64,000 nt of DNA from Trichobilharzia regenti. Taxonomy: Eukaryota > Platyhelminthes > Trematoda > Strigeidida > Schistosomatidae. The stretch is from positions 11,104,589-11,168,588 of the forward strand of contig OX235268.1 in NCBI GenBank assembly GCA_944472135.2, written 5' to 3'. The translations under genes were made by a program, and so were the position numbers. The notes beneath the pieces are model-generated. The model worked only from the letters and a program-made list of their open reading frames with translations. It searched no databases and was not told the origin of the DNA. Of this stretch, positions 58,583-64,000 are shown piece after piece. How positions within the stretch are numbered: the first letter of the stretch is position 1; each line of letters begins with the position of its first letter.

Positions 58583-61008
58583 TTACGTCCATTGTAGATT
58601 TAATGAATGAACGAATTTCTTTTGTATGCAGAGTTCAGGATTTAGCAGATGAATTGCCATTGCTTCTGCGATGTGGAGAAGTTTGATCCGTACACTTTTA
58701 GCAAGATTGCCTTGTATTCTGTAGATAACTTTGAAGTTTATTTCTGGTTTGACTTGGTGTCCAGAGTCGATCAAATGTTCAAGGATCGAGCTGCGAGGGC
58801 ATCGGTTTTCTCCTTTATAAAACCATGAAGGTAAATGTTCGTTGACGCGTTTGGATAGCGAACGCTGAGTACGGCCGATATACCTGGCTCCACACGAGCA
58901 GGTGAATTGGTAGATGCACATAGATGAGGCCAACAGCGGTAGCTTATCCTTCACGTTCATACGAATCATTGGTCTCGTGGAGAACGTCAGTCGTAATTCA
59001 GCTGCAGGGAAGGTTTTCTTCAATGAGCGGGAGAGCCGATTTCTCAGTATTTCTGTAGATTGGTCTCCATTGAACTGTAGGTTCATGTAGAGAAGTCTTT
59101 TTGGAGCACTGGGTGTTGGCGGCTTCTCTGGTCTGGGTTTCATTGATTTTGTGATAAATCTTTCTGGATAGCCATTTTCAAGGAGGATTTTCTTAAGAGT
59201 GTTCATTTCGTCTTCTATGGCATCCAGGCTGCAAATTCTACGTATTCTGTGGCTTAGTGAACGGATTAAGTTTCGTTTAGTATATAGAGGCACCCAACTG
59301 TGGAAGTTAGTGAGCTGTCCGTTCCACGTTGGCTTTCTGTAGATGGATCTTTTTAATGTACCGTCTTGTTGGCGTCTCGTTAGTTGAACGTCAAGAAAAG
59401 ATATCTTTGAGTTAGACTCTTTCTCTAGTGTGAACTGAATCGCAGGGTGGCAGTTGTTGAAGAACTTCAGGATATCTTCTAAATTCTCTTCGTTGTTGCA
59501 GATGATGAAGGTGTCGTCGACGTATCTCTTGTAGAGTTCAAAGTTGTCAATCATATTCTTTAGGCAAGTGTTTTCGAGTTTCGACATGAAGAAATCCGCA
59601 AGCAGAGGGCCTAGTGGTGAGCCCATAGCTATACCATCCTTTTGACGATATATTTCATTGTTAAAGGAGAACTGGACGTTTAGGGTGCATCTCAGCAGAA
59701 GTTCTTTTAGGTAGTCGGTGGGTATGCCGATGTTTACTCCTTCTGAGTGGATGAGCTCGCATATGTGACAAATTGTTTCAGTTAGTGGAACATTTGTAAA
59801 CAATGAGACAGCATCTAGTGAGATCATCGTTTGATTAGAAACATTGACGTTTTCGACGCAGTTGACGAATTCAAATGAATCTCGCACTGAGTGACGGGAG
59901 ACTTGTTTTCTGATTGGTTCAAGTAAGTCTGCTAGCCATTGGGCAGTGCGGTGGTAAGGTGAATTAGTCATGTCGAGGATCGGTCGAAGTGGAGTGCCCA
60001 TCTTGTGTACTTTAGGAAGTCCGTAGAGTCTTGGTATATTTGAACCAGATGGTCTCAGGGATTCAAACGTTTCGTTGGTAATGAATGATTCGTTCTTTAG
60101 TTTACGGAGGATGTCTGTTAGTTTTTGTTCAATCTGCTCCGTCATGTTTTTCTCGTTGGCCGGTTTGGTGAATTTAGATTCATCAGATAGAATGGTCAAC
60201 ATTTTACTGATATAATCCTTACGGTTCATGATTACGATTCCTCCACCTTTATCAGGACGTATCAGCATAATCTCTTCATTGTTCATCAATTCTTTCAGCT
60301 CTTTGTAGTGTTTCTTCGTTAGTACGGATCTTCCGTTTGGATTGCCATTTATAAATTTGTGGCAACAGTCGAGGACAGTTGATTTGAATTGTTGTAGGTT
60401 CTCATCGGACGTTGGTATCAAGTCATAGGTTTGATTTATCAGGTTTTCAAATTGAACCAGGCATTGAAGCTTGTGAACACTTCGTGGTTTTTGCAGAATT
60501 TCGGACCAAGAGATAACACCTCTAGTTGAGCTGTGGATAATGTGATGTTTGAGAGGTTGAATACATACTTTTCTGGATTGCTTGGGAACGGACGTTCGGT
60601 GTTAACTGAAGGCTTTAGGCTCTTGAGGAGGTCAGATTTGATGTTGTCGCATTGTTTCTCTGTGACTTCTTTTACATATTCTTCGAAGGGTTGGCGTAGT
60701 TCTGCATCTAAGTCTTCCACTACATGAGCACGTGGGTAGACATTTCGTTCTAGCTCAGGAATGCGTGATTGAATGGAATCGATGTTGTTTAGCGTGTGTC
60801 GTCTCAGCGTTCTGGTGTTCGGATGAATGTGGTTGCGTCTGAGTGATTTCCAGTACATCTTTGGGTATTCATGTTGATCTACACACTCTCTTAAGAAGTT
60901 CACCTTAGTCTTCGCTACTGCAAGTTTGACGGAGTAACGTAGGAAACCATTCAGCTCCTTCACCGTCCGTGGGTCCTTGCAACGTTTAAGTAACTTGAAA
61001 ATCCCCAT
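58583..61008 (-). pseudogene. Second PLE polyprotein with one frameshift
   Basis: It starts MGIFKLLKRCKD at 61008, matching the start of the 37.6-kb ORF. The first 189 codons (to 60439) and the remaining 612 codons (60421-58583) are in different frames. Comparison with the 805-codon protein places a one-base change near 60480, before QFENL. The second part carries the DKG motif (IRPDKGGG), RT motif A (SLDAVSLFTNVP), motif B (AMGSPLGPLLAD), motif C (YVDD), FLDVQL, and a GIY-YIG nuclease (CGARYIGR, KRVNEH), ending at NLQWT. All catalytic residues are present. Length is the same as the intact PLE, so only this frameshift prevents full translation. Confidence 0.93.
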
Positions 61009-61056
61009 TCGGTCATGAAAAGGAAAAGAAGGCGTTCAGCGAAGAGACTCTTTTCG

Positions 61057-61400
61057 GTCATCCGATTAACTTACTTATTTTCAACTGCATTATTCTCTAA
61101 CCCCACCCTTATTTAATTTTAACCACCACTCATTACCACTGTTGCAAACCTGACCTACTCTGAATTCTACTCAACTGTATTACGTCATCGAATTCACTTA
61201 ATCAATTCTATTTTATTTTTAACTTAACGTTTGTCTCCAAGCCAAATAATACTTACATTACATAATTATCTAAACTTTATAAAACTGATGCACACACACA
61301 CACACAAACAAAGTTGTATACATATGCGATTGTACAGCTCAGTGAATGAATTCGCCGAAAAGATTCTCTTCGCTGAACGCCTTCTTCTTTTTTATATGAC
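61057..61400 (+). repeat. Inverted pLTR arm of the second PLE
   Basis: The reverse complement of 58071-58417, covering one of the two 127-bp pLTR sub-repeats, the (CA)n run and the hammerhead-like motif (61335-61375), ending a little past the leader with TTTATATGAC. It meets the forward leader at CGGTCATCCG (about 61055-61062), within the GAAA side of the motif. Confidence 0.88.
61335..61375 (+). ncRNA. Hammerhead-like motif in the inverted arm
   Basis: Partner of 58090-58130, with the same CAGC/GCTG stem I, GAAA, AGA-TTC-TCT stem III and TC. Confidence 0.4.
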
Positions 61401-61412
61401 AGAAGAAACATA
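61401..61412. repeat. Right target-site duplication of the second PLE
   Basis: Exact repeat of 58059-58070. Confidence 0.82.
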
Positions 61413-61692
61413 GATTGAAGTGGTGGACCAGACAGAAATGATATGATTCATGGCTATCATGCTGTTACTTATTCGTAAATAGCTCAGATGGATGGAAAAT
61501 GTCATCCGTATACAAATATGATATTCTGGATGAAATCGTTATCGGAAGAATTGCAACACGGTCTATTTAATTCTATTACGAGTGATTTGTGATCTACAGT
61601 TCTTTACTAATTTTGCGAGTGTGTCAGCTGATACTGGTTGATGCGTATAATGAACTAGAGAATATCTGCATCTGTAGAATGTTACATTCAAG

Positions 61693-61945
61693 GGTGGCTT
61701 GAACTTCTTAAATGTTAGAGCTTCCACAACCTTCAGAATACACCTCGAATAAGTTACATAGATAGGTGAACATACGTTGGATTGTTCTCAAGAGCCTGAG
61801 TGGAATTCCATTTAGAAGAATCCAAGACATATCCACTGAAGATACATTCAAAGATGAAGACGGTAAACAGACACGAATCCTGGTCGAGAACATTTATCCA
61901 AAGTTTTTATGCAGGAATGAAATGATCAGAATACCATGTTCCGAA
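61693..61945 (-). pseudogene. Inverted PLE C-terminal fragment
   Basis: It is the reverse complement of about 62005-62250, over 90% identical across most of the arm. On the minus strand its left end encodes LKVVEALTFKKFKP, matching the C-terminal LKVMEALWINHIQP of the 56.8-kb PLE relic. Frames are broken. It makes a 500-bp foldback with the fragment on the right. Confidence 0.62.
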
Positions 61946-62004
61946 ACTTCCATAAAGGATAGCTTTATTCACGTGTATATCTATTAGGTGATTAACACAA
62001 TGAA

Positions 62005-62310
62005 TCGGTCTCGGTGTTCTGATAGTCTTATTCCTGCATAATAACTTTGGATAAATATTCTTGACTAGGATTCGTGTCAGTTTACCGTCTTCATCTTTGA
62101 ATGTATCTTCAGTGGATATGTCTTGGATTCTTCTAAATGGAATTCCACTCAGGCTCTTGAGAACAATCCAACGTATGTTCACCTATCTATGTAACTTATT
62201 TGAGGTGAATTCTGAAGGTTGTGGAAGCTCTAACATTTAAGAAGTTCAAACTACCTCTATGTGTCCAAAAACAATACAGCCTCATATCAAACCTTCCTTT
62301 TTATTCCTGA
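62005..62310 (+). pseudogene. PLE C-terminal fragment, forward arm
   Basis: The forward arm of the foldback. It continues past the shared part with LKVVEALTFKKFKLPLCVQK and ends NLPFYS at a TGA (62308-62310), the same layout as PKLCIQKS...LRLPWT in the other PLE proteins. The GIY-YIG motif itself is not recognisable. A sixth PLE-derived locus, of yet another family. Confidence 0.65.
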
Positions 62311-62430
62311 TTTTGATATCAGGGTAAATGTCCTGTTACCTACTTTCTTTGTTCTATCGTTCTCCATTTTTATTTTCACCTTCGATATGTTTCTTCAACC
62401 ATACCTCTGTCTGTTTTGTCACTTCTTGAA

Positions 62431-63603
62431 GCTTCTTTTTTTCAAATATATTCCTATGACTATTCCGTGCATGATCAGATACATTACGCGATTCAGATAA
62501 ATTACATCTTCACATTGCTTTGTCAAAATGAGCAAAGCGGACTGTTTCCTATCCGTAGGTTTCTCATTTGAAAGAATAGTGAAACTCTCGCTACTGCAAA
62601 CACTGTTTGCCTTTAGAACAAGTACCATATCACAAAGTCGATACACTCAAAATTGAAGCATTTATTCTCACTGTGTTTTTAGTTTTGAGTAAATTGCTGT
62701 CATATTCACAGTGATTCCATTAAACATCACAATCTTATACAGAGATGCTTGAAAATGTGCGAACATATGCCACAAACTTTGATGAATTTAGGGCCACAGA
62801 AATATACTCAACTACCTCAGAGTACTAGGCTGTAGAGTGGCAAATGCGGTAATGTCTCTTCTCCAATATGTATTAATATATGGCAATAAACACAACTCCA
62901 ACAGTGTCTAATATTATTGCAAATCTATCATGGATATATGTGGGTGAAACTTTTGATATATGAAATTAACATCCCACTATTTCTATTTATATGAGAACAG
63001 GGTTTTAGAAGTAGGATGTTGTAAAGTCTAGGGGAATCATATTCAATGAAAATCAGTGATTTAGCACAATTTGTTTTTTGAAGGCAGCCCCAGCCTTATT
63101 CCCTGCTCCTAATCATATCAGAGCTAGAATGCATCTAGTGATATACAATAAAAGAGGCAAATATCCCGGGTGAATACACGAGACATACGCAGTCTAAATT
63201 AAAGCTTGAATGTGATTTTAGTGAAAAAATATAAATCTTTTTCTGCGTATGTAAATTAGAAATGCGTGTAAAATTTACTTGTTTACATTTTTTAATCACA
63301 ATATTGACAGTGATATTGTCATAATCGGATTCATAATATGCATGAAGTCGCCTGAGAACTAGGTGTTGTTATGTTTACCATGTTTTGTTTTTGTCTTCAT
63401 ATCTCATCACATCACGTGTCAAAAAGGCCAACTTTTTGTTTCTTGCTATTGAGAAAAGTTTTGTTCAGGTAGTAGTGAAGAGATTGATAAAGACATGACG
63501 TGGCACACGTACAGTAGATGGAAGGGTTATTATTAGATTGAAAATGAAATTGTCAGTCTCCCTTCTTACTTATAAAATTTAGATGTTTACTGGATGGAGC
63601 AAA
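62431..63603. repeat. 1.17-kb near-identical duplication, copy 2
   Basis: Second copy of 54006-55178, in the same orientation. It begins about 120 bp after the stop of the PLE fragment at 62310, so it could in principle be the 3' terminal region of that PLE family, but the left copy has no PLE coding remnant before it. Confidence 0.85.
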
Positions 63604-64000
63604 CAGCATTACTTATGGCGCAGTTATCGTACTTTGATTATATTCATTTCAATGAACTAGGGAATTAATAATAAATTTCATTCATTATTGAATTAATTAT
63701 TCCTATCTTATAATCAATGTGAATAGATGTATTTACATTTGAATAATGTAATTTGAACAGCTACCGATCAAAGAGGTACAACTGTGCAAAGTCAATAAAT
63801 GCCGAGACATTTGGGTTTCAAAAGAAGAATACACATGCTGAAGAGAATTGACGTGCTAATCTAAGTGTTCAACGAGTCACTTTTACGCACTCGAAAACCG
63901 ACATTAAGTTGCAGGCCAGAATGAAATGGCAAAGGACTCTTGTCTGTGAAGTTTTTAGTTAGTTGCACATCAAATACAACTGGAGGCCAGATGGCTTACA
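63604..64000. other. No recognised feature
   Basis: AT-rich sequence to the end of the window with no ORF or repeat recognised. Confidence 0.4.

Larger units (their letters stand above)
58071..61400 (-). mobile_element. Second Penelope-like element, single unit with inverted terminal arm
   Basis: A 3.3-kb insertion on the minus strand. It has a 3' pLTR at 58071-58582, an ORF with one frameshift at 58583-61008, a short 5' leader ending in the right half of the hammerhead-like motif (61021-61056), and an inverted pLTR arm at 61057-61400. It is bounded by a 12-bp target duplication. The family differs from the 36-43 kb array in sequence but has the same plan: inverted partial pLTR first, then forward element. 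Confidence 0.93.

Noticed and set aside
61766..62182. Two ORFs on opposite strands sharing a peptide that starts NIRWIVLKSLSGIPFRR
   Set aside because: They are the antisense reading of the two arms of the PLE foldback. The sense strands carry the PLE C-terminal match (LKVVEAL).
1..64000. CRISPR array, bacterial operons, ribosome binding sites, attachment sites
   Set aside because: No regularly spaced short repeats or prokaryotic gene layout. The content is that of a repeat-rich animal genome.

Overview
This window looks like transposon-dense, AT-rich, intergenic or intronic DNA from a trematode flatworm, most likely a schistosomatid fluke. The basis is the combination of Penelope-like retroelements (PLEs) with a C-terminal GIY-YIG nuclease, an RTE-clade LINE of the SR2 type, and tRNA-headed short elements carrying a hammerhead ribozyme (the Sm-alpha type of arrangement). 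I recognise no host protein-coding gene, rRNA gene or genuine tRNA gene. Every ORF longer than about 135 codons belongs to a retroelement.

Layout. 1-4.4 kb: nothing recognised. 4.5-5.2 kb: decayed PLE. 5.2-16.9 kb: nothing recognised apart from a (TA)n tract and an unexplained 128-codon ORF. 17-20.2 kb: decayed hammerhead SINEs (SINE-A) and a two-copy hairpin repeat. 23.0-27.3 kb: a 1.08-unit SINE-A, an RTE relic, two RTE-tailed SINEs (SINE-R), another SINE-A and a foldback made only of inverted PLE terminal repeats. 30.8-31.7 kb: SINE-R fragments. 34.2-35.2 kb: two copies of a second hammerhead SINE (SINE-B). 36.1-43.3 kb: a 7.2-kb PLE insertion with an inverted terminal fragment followed by three direct units with an exact 2,869-bp period. 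One unit has an intact 805-codon ORF, one has a single nonsense codon and one is 5'-truncated. 43.6-46.6 kb: a nearly complete RTE with one frameshift, abutting an old RTE relic (46.6-47.6 kb) and a SINE-R. 50.0-50.8 kb: a compound SINE-A insertion with two well-formed hammerhead ribozymes. 52.5-53.3 kb: SINE-B and RTE relics. 54.0-55.2 and 62.4-63.6 kb: a near-identical 1.17-kb direct duplication. 56.8-57.3, 58.1-61.4 and 61.7-62.3 kb: three more PLE loci.

How the pieces relate. SINE-R shares both its body and its tail with the 5' and 3' ends of the RTE, so the RTE is its likely mobiliser. The hammerhead SINE-A inserts as more than one unit, in one case with an inverted partial copy, and is flanked by 12-14 bp target duplications. 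The three dated PLE insertions here (three different sequence families) show the same pattern: an inverted partial terminal repeat at the 5' side, then forward element sequence, with 12-14 bp target duplications. The PLE terminal repeats also end in a hammerhead-like motif with a palindromic stem III. Together these support the idea that PLE enzymes copy circular or multimeric ribozyme-bearing RNAs into the genome. This is the most interesting system in the window.
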